From Microbacterium oxydans (lineage in GTDB: Bacteria > Actinomycetota > Actinomycetes > Actinomycetales > Microbacteriaceae): 64,000 nt of DNA. The notes beneath the pieces are model-generated. The model did not search any database. It was not told where the DNA came from and saw nothing but the letters and a program-made list of their open reading frames with translations. The position numbers were made by a program, and so were the translations under genes. This document shows positions 7,730-14,642 of the stretch, piece after piece. Position 1 is the first letter of the stretch. Each line of letters opens with the position of its first letter. The stretch lies in contig NZ_BJOG01000005.1 in assembly GCF_006540085.1 (NCBI RefSeq), forward strand, positions 1 through 64,000, written 5' to 3'.

Positions 7730-7887
7730 CAGTCGTCTTCCCAGACGGCGGCGGGTCGCATGACCGCGCGGACTGGCCGGCGGGCGTCCTTCTCTTCGGC
7801 GAGGCACCTGTCTTCGCAGAGGATGGCGGCACGGGCGGAGGGGTATTCGTCGCCGCAGATCTCGCAGGCGTATGACGGGACGCTCAT
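7729..7887 (-). CDS. Small Cys-rich phage protein
   Basis: A 52-residue protein starting MSVPSYACEICGDEYPS. Two Cys pairs (CEIC near residue 8, and C24/C28) suggest a single zinc ribbon. It starts at ATG 7887 in a four-base ATGA overlap with the stop of the upstream gene. No family is recognised. A DNA-, RNA- or protein-binding role would be a guess. Confidence 0.65.
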   Translation of the reverse strand: MSVPSYACEICGDEYPSARAAILCEDRCLAEEKDARRPVRAVMRPAAVWEDD

Positions 7888-8072
7888 GGTTCGTCTCCGT
7901 ACGCGTGGTCGATGCGTTCGGTGAGGTGTCCGATCCCAGTCTCGAGCTGTCGGATGATGTCGATGAGCTCGGGCTTGGTCTTCCCGGCGAGTTCGCGGCG
8001 GCGCTGCAGGTCGGTCTTCACTGCGGCGGTCGCATCCTGGTGGGCGCGGTTGACTTCTCTGACGTCGCTCAC
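7884..8072 (-). CDS. Small helical phage protein
   Basis: A 62-residue protein, almost wholly helical and charged, containing 'KTDLQRRRELAGKTKPELID' followed by a possible coiled coil 'IIRQLETGIGHLTERIDHAY'. ATGA-type overlaps at both ends place it firmly in the coupled cluster. Its function is unknown. The form fits a small dimeric adaptor or inhibitor. Confidence 0.65.
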   Translation of the reverse strand: MSDVREVNRAHQDATAAVKTDLQRRRELAGKTKPELIDIIRQLETGIGHLTERIDHAYGDEP

Positions 8073-8485
8073 GCCTGGGCCTCACCTTCGTTGAATACGG
8101 GAACGCCGCACCAGATGAGCGACGTGAGGTTGCCGATCATCACGGCGAGCTCTTCGGGGTGCTCTCGCGCCCACTTACGCGCCCCGATGCGCCCATCGAT
8201 CTGGCGTCCGTGGTGGAACAGGGCGATGTGTGCAGCTTCGTGAGCGATGATGCTGACCCACAGTTCGGTCTTCACCAGAAAGACGAGGGCGCCGACATTG
8301 TCGGCATCCGGCTCGTTGAAGGTCTGGGACCATCCATTCGCGTCCGGGTGTCCGCACGCTGCCGACAACTGCGCGTGAGTGTGGAAGATGAACACCTGTG
8401 TGCGGAAGGGGACTCCATGCCCAGCATCGACGATCCCGTGCCACGCGACGTCGGACTCTGACCAGTGAAGGGTCCGAGCGCTCAT
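8069..8485 (-). CDS. Putative zinc metallopeptidase-like phage protein
   Basis: A 138-residue protein with an HExxH-type zinc motif 'IIAHEAAHIALFHHG' (HEAAH near residues 82-86), followed by a helix with 'EHPEELAVMIGNL' that could supply a third ligand. The start is ATG 8485 in a four-base overlap with a preceding 34-residue ORF. A longer upstream reading frame exists but would cross the tRNA genes, so the short form is preferred. The role is unknown. It may be a small protease or only structurally related to one. Confidence 0.7.
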   Translation of the reverse strand: MSARTLHWSESDVAWHGIVDAGHGVPFRTQVFIFHTHAQLSAACGHPDANGWSQTFNEPDADNVGALVFLVKTELWVSIIAHEAAHIALFHHGRQIDGRIGARKWAREHPEELAVMIGNLTSLIWCGVPVFNEGEAQA

Positions 8486-8586
8486 GAGTCTCCCCTGCTG
8501 AGCGCCCATCCGAGGGCGGGCTTCCAGATGATGTGGGCGACGATCGAGAGGGTGATGCCGGCTGCGATGCCGAGACAGATCTTCAT
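8482..8586 (-). CDS. 34-residue single-span membrane peptide
   Basis: A short ORF starting at ATG 8586 after a GGGAG ribosome site. The product has one hydrophobic helix, about residues 4-19 (LGIAAGITLSIVAHII), and a short polar end. It stops in an ATGA overlap with the metallopeptidase-like gene, which supports translation. A membrane role such as holin accessory or superinfection exclusion is possible, but nothing in the sequence proves it. Confidence 0.55.
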   Translation of the reverse strand: MKICLGIAAGITLSIVAHIIWKPALGWALSRGDS

Positions 8587-8833
8587 GCCCGCTCCCTGCA
8601 TATCCGTGAGCTATAGCCGTATTGGCTATTCGTGTACGCCGATCAGCGTTCCCCGTTGGGGTGGAGTCGAAGGAAAGGAAGGGTGGTGGAGTAGGCGTGT
8701 AGCGACGCCTCGTTCTTAATTTCCAAGCAAGCGAACGTCTGTCCGGGGATGCCTCCCTGACCGGTGACCATTCGACGTACCTAGTCGCGCAACAGGACAT
8801 GCCCTTGTACCGACTCGGAACCTCCACGCTCGC
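8587..8833. other. Noncoding gap, possible late leader
   Basis: A 247-base stretch between the late gene cluster and the first tRNA. I see no convincing ORF and no complete tRNA. A small hairpin (GGCGT-loop-ACGCC) lies near 8693-8708. A late promoter could lie here because all late genes are downstream, but I cannot point to a convincing -35/-10 pair. Confidence 0.5.
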
Positions 8834-8904
8834 TCCGGGGGCAGGATTCGAACCTGCGGCCGATCGATTAACAGTCGATTGCTCTGCCGCTGAGCTACCC
8901 CGGA
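8834..8904 (-). tRNA. tRNA-Asn (GTT), prophage-encoded
   Basis: A complete 71-base cloverleaf on the minus strand: acceptor TCCGGGG/CCCCGGA, D-arm GCTC/GAGC, anticodon stem ATCGA/TCGAT with loop CTGTTAA (anticodon GTT), five-base variable loop, and T-arm GCAGG-TTCGAAT-CCTGC. All stems pair fully. CCA is not encoded. It lies between the phage late and early blocks, so it belongs to the prophage and may supplement host decoding of AAC/AAT. Confidence 0.95.
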
Positions 8905-9001
8905 ATGCGCGAGATGTGGATGCGGGCGCGCCTCTACACTCCAACATCTCGCGACTCCGCCCGGAGCTGCCCGGGTCTTCTGCGGTCGCGACCCGCATTG
9001 C

Positions 9002-9072
9002 GCCTCCGAGGAGTTTCGAAATCCCGGCCTCCCGCTCGACAGGCGGGCGCTCTTCCTCTGAGCTACGAAGGC
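9002..9072 (-). tRNA. tRNA-Asp (GTC), prophage-encoded, weak T-stem
   Basis: A cloverleaf with acceptor GCCTTCG/CGGAGGC (one G-U pair), D-arm GCTC/GAGC and anticodon stem CCCGC/GCGGG with loop CTGTCGA (anticodon GTC). The discriminator would be G, as in tRNA-Asp. The T-arm reads GGGAT-TTCGAAA-CTCCT, so the normally invariant G53-C61 pair is T-C. This suggests a decaying or structurally altered tRNA. It sits 97 bases upstream of the tRNA-Asn in transcription. Confidence 0.8.
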
Positions 9073-9218
9073 ATTGACCGTATGCGGCTCCGGTCTACGA
9101 GCACGTGTCCAGTTGGTGAGCTCCCGTCATGAGGTGCTCTATGTGCCGCGTGTCATTGCGGCGTCCTGCGACCGAGCTAACCGCGACGCTGGGTCAACGA
9201 TCTGCCGGGAGGAACAAG
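9073..9218. other. Noncoding gap between tRNA-Asp and early terminator
   Basis: No convincing ORF. The stretch was checked for a third tRNA but lacks a TTCRA T-loop and a closed acceptor stem. Confidence 0.5.
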
Positions 9219-9251
9219 AAAGCCGCCCTGGGAAGAGATCCCGAGCGGCTT
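9219..9251 (-). terminator. Terminator of the leftward early operon
   Basis: On the minus strand the sequence forms a long hairpin, AAGCCGCTCGGGA facing TCCCAGGGCGGCTT with a small internal bulge, followed by TTTCTTGTT. It lies 57 bases after the stop of the last early gene and before the tRNA genes. This is the expected place for rho-independent termination of the early transcript. Confidence 0.75.
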
Positions 9252-9307
9252 GCGGCTGGTCGAACATAGTTCTTGAGCCTCGCGGCTACTGTAGCAGGTT
9301 TTGCAGA

Positions 9308-9496
9308 TTACTTTCGTGGGCGTCCCGGTGTTTTCTTGGATGCGTTTCTGAGGTCTCGGATGTTGTACCAGATCACGTCACCCGGTCTGACGGTTCGGAC
9401 GGTTCCTTCTCTGGCCCACCGGTAGATGGTGTGCGTCGATCTGCCGGTGATCTTGGTGGCTTCGTCAAGCTGCACCCAGTCGTCTAGTGCCCCCAA
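9308..9496 (-). CDS. Small HTH protein, excisionase/MerR-like fold
   Basis: A 62-residue helix-turn-helix protein. The core 'QLDEATKITGRSTHTIYRWA' (about residues 9-28) followed by a wing ('REGTVRTVRPGDVIWY') matches the compact HTH used by phage excisionases and small regulators. The C-terminus is basic (SKKTPGRPRK). It is the final gene of the early operon, overlaps its upstream neighbour by 32 bases, and is followed by a terminator. It may act as an excisionase or late regulator, but no integrase is nearby. Confidence 0.75.
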   Translation of the reverse strand: MGALDDWVQLDEATKITGRSTHTIYRWAREGTVRTVRPGDVIWYNIRDLRNASKKTPGRPRK

Positions 9497-10016
9497 TGGC
9501 TTTCTCCGTTCGTGTGATCTCGGCGGTCACGAGAGTGACCAGTGTCTTGAATTCGTCTTCCGTGTAGGCGTGGGCGCATTCGGTGCACGCGATGCGCACG
9601 GTGTCGCCGTCGAACTGGGGTGGTGTGTACCGGATGGTTTCGCCGGCGCACACCTGGCATCGGATGTGACGCACCTTGTGGGGCTTGTCTTCGATGGGCC
9701 ACCGGGCGAGGGCTGTCTCGACTTCGCGGGTGAACAGGCGGGCGGTGTCGGCGCCGTACGGGTCATTGGCGACGTCTTCGAGGTCTGGCCAGTAGCGCAG
9801 CTCTTGCGACAGGCGGGTGATCTCTTCGGCGGCCAGCCATGTCGGTGGGAGCCCAAGCGGGTGGTTCGACGAGGGCGCGCGCACTTCTTCGACCCCGCCC
9901 TTGATGTACCCAGCGACTTGGAACCACGGGACGACCTGGACGGACTTGTGCACGGCCCTGCGGAACCGGTCGAACTCTTCCCACGTCAGGTAGCCGACGT
10001 CCTGGTGGTCAGACAT
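9465..10016 (-). CDS. Phage protein with C-terminal zinc ribbon
   Basis: A 183-residue protein. The N-terminal two-thirds is helical and contains 'LTWEEFDRFRRAVHKSVQVV' and a WPDLEDVANDPYGAD segment. The C-terminus has a four-Cys ribbon, CQVC (about residue 120) and CTEC (about residue 144), separated by 'AGETIRYTPPQFDG'. The family is not recognised. It starts 8 bases inside the end of a preceding 55-residue gene and is tightly packed in the early operon. A nucleic-acid binding role is plausible but unproven. Confidence 0.7.
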   Translation of the reverse strand: MSDHQDVGYLTWEEFDRFRRAVHKSVQVVPWFQVAGYIKGGVEEVRAPSSNHPLGLPPTWLAAEEITRLSQELRYWPDLEDVANDPYGADTARLFTREVETALARWPIEDKPHKVRHIRCQVCAGETIRYTPPQFDGDTVRIACTECAHAYTEDEFKTLVTLVTAEITRTEKAIGGTRRLGAA

Positions 10017-10176
10017 GTTTGATCCCTTCGTGAGTGCGGTAGTTGTGCATGGCTTTGGCGTCGCCCGTACAGGCGGCGCACTTTCCGTCCCTGCAGTCGA
10101 GGCTGAGGATGTCGTAGATCAGCGTTCCGTTTGGCCCGCCCTTGAACGCTGGACCGATGGGTTGCTCAACTGGCAT
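10009..10176 (-). CDS. 55-residue Cys-rich phage protein
   Basis: A short ORF from ATG 10176 to TGA 10009. The product begins MPVEQPIGPAFKGGPNG and has a Cys cluster 'CRDGKCAACTGDAKA' in the middle. It overlaps both neighbours, by 11 bases upstream and 8 bases downstream, in the pattern of this operon. Its function is unknown. The CxxxxCxxC spacing could bind one zinc ion with a nearby His. Confidence 0.6.
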   Translation of the reverse strand: MPVEQPIGPAFKGGPNGTLIYDILSLDCRDGKCAACTGDAKAMHNYRTHEGIKHV

Positions 10177-10729
10177 GCGTCGCTCCTTCCTGCTTCACCG
10201 GCACCCACGGACCAGCCTCGCGGCGCCGGTACATCGGGTAGAGCCACGCCTGCGACTTGGCCGTGAGCTCGTCGCCGGCGGCAACGATGGTGGTCCCGGT
10301 GTGGAGTGGCATCTCGAGGCCGTACTCCCATTCCGGTTCCTCGGCTACGACACCAGACAGAGCCGGAATGATGCCGGGATACGCATCCACGATGAGCTGC
10401 GCAGCCTTCGCATACGTCCCGGTCACATCGGGACGGTACTGGTGCAGGAGGACGCCGAGAGTGAACGCTGCGGTTTGCTCCGGGGTGTCACCCGTCCTCG
10501 ACACATCCGGTCGCGTTGTCGCTTCATATCGCAGTTCGAGCTTCACGGCCTCGATGATCTGGTGCTTCATGTAGCTCATCGCGACGTCGGGTGACCCGTG
10601 GTGACCTTGACAGCGGGGTTTGTGGCATTCCGGCCACTCGCCCTCAACAGCGGCACGACTCACGCCGGCCTCGTCGACGGCCGCGATGATCCGATCCATC
10701 AGCGCTTCATCGACCTTGCGCTCGCTCAT
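10166..10729 (-). CDS. Phage early protein of unknown function
   Basis: A 187-residue protein. It has a helical N-terminus (MDRIIAAVDEAGVSRAAVE), a small 'WPECHKPRCQGHHG' Cys/His patch (about residues 32-45) that could bind a metal, a middle helical region and a C-terminal beta-rich part. No family is recognised. It starts in a four-base overlap with the adenine methyltransferase stop, so the two are probably co-translated. Confidence 0.65.
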   Translation of the reverse strand: MSERKVDEALMDRIIAAVDEAGVSRAAVEGEWPECHKPRCQGHHGSPDVAMSYMKHQIIEAVKLELRYEATTRPDVSRTGDTPEQTAAFTLGVLLHQYRPDVTGTYAKAAQLIVDAYPGIIPALSGVVAEEPEWEYGLEMPLHTGTTIVAAGDELTAKSQAWLYPMYRRREAGPWVPVKQEGATHAS

Positions 10730-11409
10730 CGCACACCCCCAGCAGCACGCAGAGCGGCGAGAACCGCATCCGCCGCCTGCTCGATCACACCCATGTCGGT
10801 CCCGGCGAAGTCGCTTAGGCGCGTCATCACGAGAGCATCGATGACCTTCGCACGCGCGTCAGACGGTTCGCCCTGTGGCTCCGCGGTGCGCAGAGCAGCG
10901 GTCGGATCAACCCAGATGAGCAAAGCGCACCCGAACGGCGGCCTGTCGCCCTTTGGCCCGATGACCGCATTGGGTCGGATGAATCTCATGCGACCGGGTA
11001 GGAACTCGACCGTGAGCGGTGAGCCGGGGCGGTCGCGGATCGGCTCGATGCCCTCCTGCCACCACTTCTGTTCGACGCGGTTCGCGGGGACCAGCATCAC
11101 GATGCCACGAGTGGTCTCGTACTCATCCCACGCCTTCTGGACCCATCGTCCGAGGTCGCTATACGGCGGATTGCACCATACGCGTTCACCTGCCCAGGAC
11201 TGAGTGAGACCGTCATCCTCGCGGGTGAAGTACCGCTCGCATTTGGTGTTGTGTGGCGACGCTGCCACGTCGAGCGTGAAACCGCCGAAGCGCTCGTTCC
11301 ACGGATCGAAGTAGTCGGGGTGCGTGCCCCGGTCATCCACCTCATCCAGCGCACCGCGTGCGCCGGTCTGCTGCGGGTGATTCTGCGCTTTGAACCCTGT
11401 GAGTGTCAT
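10726..11409 (-). CDS. Phage N6-adenine DNA methyltransferase (Dam-like)
   Basis: A 227-residue enzyme that would transfer a methyl group from S-adenosylmethionine to adenine in DNA. Motif IV is NPPY (residues 80-83) within 'VWCNPPYSDLGRWV', and the upstream 'FTLDVAAS' (about 44-51) fits the SAM-binding strand of the phage Dam family. The start ATG 11409 overlaps the upstream stop (ATGA), so the longer in-frame extension is rejected. A C-terminal tail contains the linker EPQGEPSDA, also found in the upstream neighbour. No cognate nuclease is nearby, suggesting protection or regulation. Confidence 0.85.
   Translation of the reverse strand: MTLTGFKAQNHPQQTGARGALDEVDDRGTHPDYFDPWNERFGGFTLDVAASPHNTKCERYFTREDDGLTQSWAGERVWCNPPYSDLGRWVQKAWDEYETTRGIVMLVPANRVEQKWWQEGIEPIRDRPGSPLTVEFLPGRMRFIRPNAVIGPKGDRPPFGCALLIWVDPTAALRTAEPQGEPSDARAKVIDALVMTRLSDFAGTDMGVIEQAADAVLAALRAAGGVR
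10854..10881 (-). repeat. Copy of the QGEPSDA-encoding repeat
   Basis: This 28-base segment in the Dam-like gene is nearly identical to 11723-11750 in the neighbouring gene. It encodes the linker PQGEPSDA, which joins the methyltransferase domain to a C-terminal helical tail. Confidence 0.7.
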
Positions 11410-12248
11410 GCGCTGATTCCTTCCTGTGGGGCGATGGCGTGGACCGCGGCCCTCGCTTGCTTGCGGAACGCCTCGCGGTCTTCGTAGGCCATTGCGGGGT
11501 AGTTGTCGGGGTGCGCTTCTCGTTCCCACGCCTCCGCCCCCTCCCATGCCGCAATCTCGTCCGTCCAGTAGTCGGCGTCTGCGGCCTGCGCAATTGCGGC
11601 GGCGACCGCATCGACCTGTTGGGGGAGGTCGACGGTGACGACCTCCGAGCGGCCGATCCCGCATGAGCACTCGAAGGCCAGCACGGCACCGGTCTGCACG
11701 AATGCATGGTCCACGTGCACCTGCGCGTCGGACGGTTCGCCCTGCGGCTCATGGGAGAGCCGCGAAGTGACGATCGACGCGAGGTGCGTTCCCCAGTCCT
11801 CGCGGCCCTTCACGAACACGCGGTCGAGGCACTGGCACCCGGCGATCGACCCATCCGCCATTGAGAGCACCGGCTGATGCCGGAACATCTCCTGCTCCCA
11901 GTTCTCAAACTCGGCATATCCCTCGGCGCTCGGCTCCGGTACCTCGGAACGACGGAAACCAGCAGCGCTATCCCAGAGCTCGTTGAGTGCGTCGAGCGTC
12001 TTGTCCGGGTTCCATGTCTCGTCGTCCTGGCCCGTCACGGCATTGTACGCCCGGCTGACCGCCGTCTCCCGCTCGTCGTCGGTAGGGGTGAGAGCCTTCT
12101 CGAACACGGCCAGCAATCGTCGGATCATTTCCCAGGGCAGTCCGTATGCAGCATCCACCGGCCCGCCGTTGCCCCAGTATTCGTCGAACGCGGCCAGACC
12201 AGTCTTGGCTTCCTCGATCAGCTTCTTGTTATCGGTCTGCTCGGTCAC
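11406..12248 (-). CDS. Phage early protein with Cys-rich centre, unknown function
   Basis: A 280-residue acidic protein. The N-terminal region is helical. A central part has 'SIAGCQCLDRVFVKG' (around residue 139), and later comes 'LAFECSCGIGRSEVVTVDL' after the shared linker HEPQGEPSDAQVHVDHAF. The C-terminal part is helical and Trp/Glu-rich. The modular look suggests separate small domains joined by a mobile linker. No family is recognised. It is coupled at both ends by four-base overlaps. Confidence 0.65.
   Translation of the reverse strand: MTEQTDNKKLIEEAKTGLAAFDEYWGNGGPVDAAYGLPWEMIRRLLAVFEKALTPTDDERETAVSRAYNAVTGQDDETWNPDKTLDALNELWDSAAGFRRSEVPEPSAEGYAEFENWEQEMFRHQPVLSMADGSIAGCQCLDRVFVKGREDWGTHLASIVTSRLSHEPQGEPSDAQVHVDHAFVQTGAVLAFECSCGIGRSEVVTVDLPQQVDAVAAAIAQAADADYWTDEIAAWEGAEAWEREAHPDNYPAMAYEDREAFRKQARAAVHAIAPQEGISA
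11723..11750 (-). repeat. Copy of the QGEPSDA-encoding repeat
   Basis: Second copy of the segment at 10854-10881, differing at only a few positions and in the same coding frame. It is described with the finding on the shared linker. Confidence 0.7.
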
Positions 12249-12487
12249 TGTTCGTCCTCCTGGTCTTCTTCGTGGATGCCGAACCGGGTGACCTTGGCAA
12301 ACTCGGACGGGGTGAGGTGGGGCGCGTCGCCCTTCTCGTAGTAGATGCCGGCCTCTTTCGCAGCCTGCGCGATCAGGCCGAACGGGCGGTCCTCGAATCC
12401 CTCGCGCGCACCTGCGGATGGGGTGACGCTGATCGTGATGCCCAAGTCCTTGAGCTTCTGAATGTGCTTGTTCAGCTCGGTGCTCAT
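12245..12487 (-). CDS. Small phage protein of unknown function
   Basis: An 80-residue protein starting MSTELNKHIQKLKDLGITIS and ending in an acidic tail (HEEDQEDEQ). It has a helical N-terminus and a mixed core. The start ATG 12487 overlaps the RusA stop by four bases, so the longer reading frame to 12613 is not used. No family is recognised. Confidence 0.65.
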   Translation of the reverse strand: MSTELNKHIQKLKDLGITISVTPSAGAREGFEDRPFGLIAQAAKEAGIYYEKGDAPHLTPSEFAKVTRFGIHEEDQEDEQ

Positions 12488-12912
12488 GTGAGTCTTTCCT
12501 TCGTGAGTAGGTCGACCCTTTCGGGCCGGTGGGTGATGTCGGTGACGATCAGTTCGAAGTGGGCTGCGCCGGTGTCGCGTTTCTCGATACGGGGTGCGAT
12601 CTTCACGCACCATTCGGGGCTGTCATCCGGGACAAGATGTGCGGACACTCCCCTGTCGGATGCGAGACCATCAGCGGCGGCTTTCAGGAGTGGGAACACG
12701 TTGTCGGCGTCCCGTTTCCGGTTGTCCGTGACCACCCACACCAGTTCGACCTGCATGCGGCCCATGGTCGGGATGCGTGCGTTACGGACGAGGGCGACAA
12801 CCAGCGCACGCACCTCCGCCGTCGACTTCGCTTTCGGCGCCCAGTGACCCCGGTAGTTCGCTGACAGCCCCTTCGGTGGGCGCTCGAACGGAAGCTCCAG
12901 CGCCCAGCTCAT
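12484..12912 (-). CDS. RusA-like Holliday junction resolvase
   Basis: A 142-residue endonuclease of the RusA type, which cuts four-way DNA junctions during phage recombination and before packaging. The active-site segment 'DNRKRDADNVFPLLKAAADG' (about residues 63-82) carries the conserved acidic residues D68 and D70 with Asn71. The C-terminal half has the usual 'DDSPEW' turn. The length is normal. It overlaps the cytosine methyltransferase gene by four bases. Confidence 0.85.
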   Translation of the reverse strand: MSWALELPFERPPKGLSANYRGHWAPKAKSTAEVRALVVALVRNARIPTMGRMQVELVWVVTDNRKRDADNVFPLLKAAADGLASDRGVSAHLVPDDSPEWCVKIAPRIEKRDTGAAHFELIVTDITHRPERVDLLTKERLT

Positions 12913-14642
12913 GCCGCCACTCCCAATGCTTCTGCCACGTCGTCGCCGATCCAGTGCGCGACGTTCACCGCGACCGCGTTACCCGCGCCCTGCGTCGTCT
13001 CGCTCTTGTTCGCCGCCGACGTGTCATAGTCCTCCCAGAAGCGCTGCGCGCGCAGGTGCTCGACCGGTCCGAGCATCCGGAACCTGACGTCGTCGAGGTC
13101 GAACGGCAGATCGCCCTCGAACATCTCCTTCGGCCGTGTGCGCTCCGGTACGACAAGCGACACGTTCGGGCGTGCGACCATCGCTGGCAGCGGCTCGCCG
13201 AGCCCCTTGTTCATGTGCTCGATCCGCGTGTAGTCGAGTCCGCCGTGATGCTTCGACAGGAACGCCCCGGGCGGGATGGTCAGGCCGTGGTGACTTCCTC
13301 CGGCGGTGATGGCTGACAGGGCCGTGTCTTCTACGCCACGGACTGTACCCGTGCCATAGAGCTCCGCAATGTACGGCGGTACGACCAGATTGTGGTGCGC
13401 GCCGCCCGCGGTGATCGCGCCCAGCGGAGCGACAGCGGGGTCGCTGTTGCGCCGCTCAGATCCGGCCTGCTCGCCGTACTGGTGCGACAGGATCGGCGCG
13501 AACACGAGACCGTCGCCGATCTTCGTGGAACGCGTCGGCAGCGGACCCGATCGGAGTTCGCGTGCGCGGGCGTCGCCCTCGTGGTTGACGGCGATCATGT
13601 AAGGCGGGACCGCGATTCCGTCGCCCGTCCCGCCGGCCTGGCGCGCCATCAGCGGGGCGAGCGTGTCCCACGCGCGGTAGTACGAATCCGGATCGCCGAA
13701 GCGCGGATGCCGCGGGTTCGCCGCGTCCCACGTCTGCCCCGACTTCGCGACAACGGTCGGTCGAGCGAACATCCGAAGGCCCACCTCGATGCGGCGCAAT
13801 GTCGCCTTGGACAGATCGCGCATCCCGAGCGAGGTTCGGTCCCCGATCCGGATGCCGAGATCCGACCAGTCGATCACCGACGCCGCAGGCAGCACGAACG
13901 GTTCAACGATCTGCTGCGCGTGCACACCGGCATCGCAGACGTACACGTACTGGGTGCCGTACTTCCCGAATCGTGGGGCACCCTCCGGCGCTGGCTTCTT
14001 CCAGTGCTGCCGCGTCGAGACGACCGTGTCGCACTGCGCGCACCACGCGGGCGGTGACGGCTCAAGTCGTGGCTGCGGGACACCCTTCCGGGTCAGCGCA
14101 ATGTAGATCCGGTCGCGCCACTGTCCAGCGGGGGCGTTGGTGTCGCTGTAGATGTGCGCAGCGTTGACGTTGACGATCTTCCACCGGTAGTCGAGCGCTT
14201 CCCACATGCGCAGCCACGGTTCGAACAGCGGCCAGGATGCGACCTCGACGACGTTCTCGATCAGGATCACGTCGAAGCCGCGCGCCTCAGCGGCGCGGAT
14301 CGGGTCGTACATGGTCGCCCGCGAGCGCTCGCCCGCTTCCGGCGGCAACGGGTCGTCACCGAACAAGGTCGGCGCGGTCGCCTTCACCCTCTTGCGACCG
14401 CCGGCCGGCGAGTGCCAGGTGCACTCTGGTGACGCCCACAGCATCGGAGCGTGAGGAAGTCGGCGCATGTCGTAGCCGCTCAGGTCCCCCTGCACGTGAT
14501 CAGCCTCACGATGATTCGCCGAGTGCACCTGGATCGCCTTGTCCCAGTGGTTATATGCCGAGACGAGGGTGAAACCGGCCTCCACGAGTCCACTGCTGGC
14601 ACCGCCGAATCCGGCGAAGAAGTCAAGAAATGGCAGACTCAC
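12909..14642 (-). CDS. C5-cytosine DNA methyltransferase, phage orphan type
   Basis: A 577-residue C5 methyltransferase. Motif I is FAGFGGAS (residues 9-16). Motif IV is SPECTWHS with catalytic Cys74, so PEC replaces the usual PPC. Motif VI is ENV (129-131). Motif X is GNAVAVNVAHW near the C-terminus. The long middle region (about 190-500) includes a CAQC zinc-like pair and several 'AITAGGSHHGLTIPP'-type repeats that would form the target recognition region. Methylation would be of cytosine in an unknown sequence. No restriction partner is visible, so host-restriction evasion is a likely role. It overlaps both neighbours by four bases. Confidence 0.88.
   Translation of the reverse strand: MSLPFLDFFAGFGGASSGLVEAGFTLVSAYNHWDKAIQVHSANHREADHVQGDLSGYDMRRLPHAPMLWASPECTWHSPAGGRKRVKATAPTLFGDDPLPPEAGERSRATMYDPIRAAEARGFDVILIENVVEVASWPLFEPWLRMWEALDYRWKIVNVNAAHIYSDTNAPAGQWRDRIYIALTRKGVPQPRLEPSPPAWCAQCDTVVSTRQHWKKPAPEGAPRFGKYGTQYVYVCDAGVHAQQIVEPFVLPAASVIDWSDLGIRIGDRTSLGMRDLSKATLRRIEVGLRMFARPTVVAKSGQTWDAANPRHPRFGDPDSYYRAWDTLAPLMARQAGGTGDGIAVPPYMIAVNHEGDARARELRSGPLPTRSTKIGDGLVFAPILSHQYGEQAGSERRNSDPAVAPLGAITAGGAHHNLVVPPYIAELYGTGTVRGVEDTALSAITAGGSHHGLTIPPGAFLSKHHGGLDYTRIEHMNKGLGEPLPAMVARPNVSLVVPERTRPKEMFEGDLPFDLDDVRFRMLGPVEHLRAQRFWEDYDTSAANKSETTQGAGNAVAVNVAHWIGDDVAEALGVAA

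Noticed and set aside
8069..8998. A 309-codon minus-strand frame covering the metallopeptidase-like protein and extending through the tRNA-Asn gene
   Set aside because: The extension would translate a tRNA gene. A start at 8485 with a four-base overlap to a small upstream ORF explains the coding part.
9073..9180. A third tRNA upstream of tRNA-Asp
   Set aside because: Some stem-like pieces occur but there is no TTCRA T-loop or matching acceptor stem.
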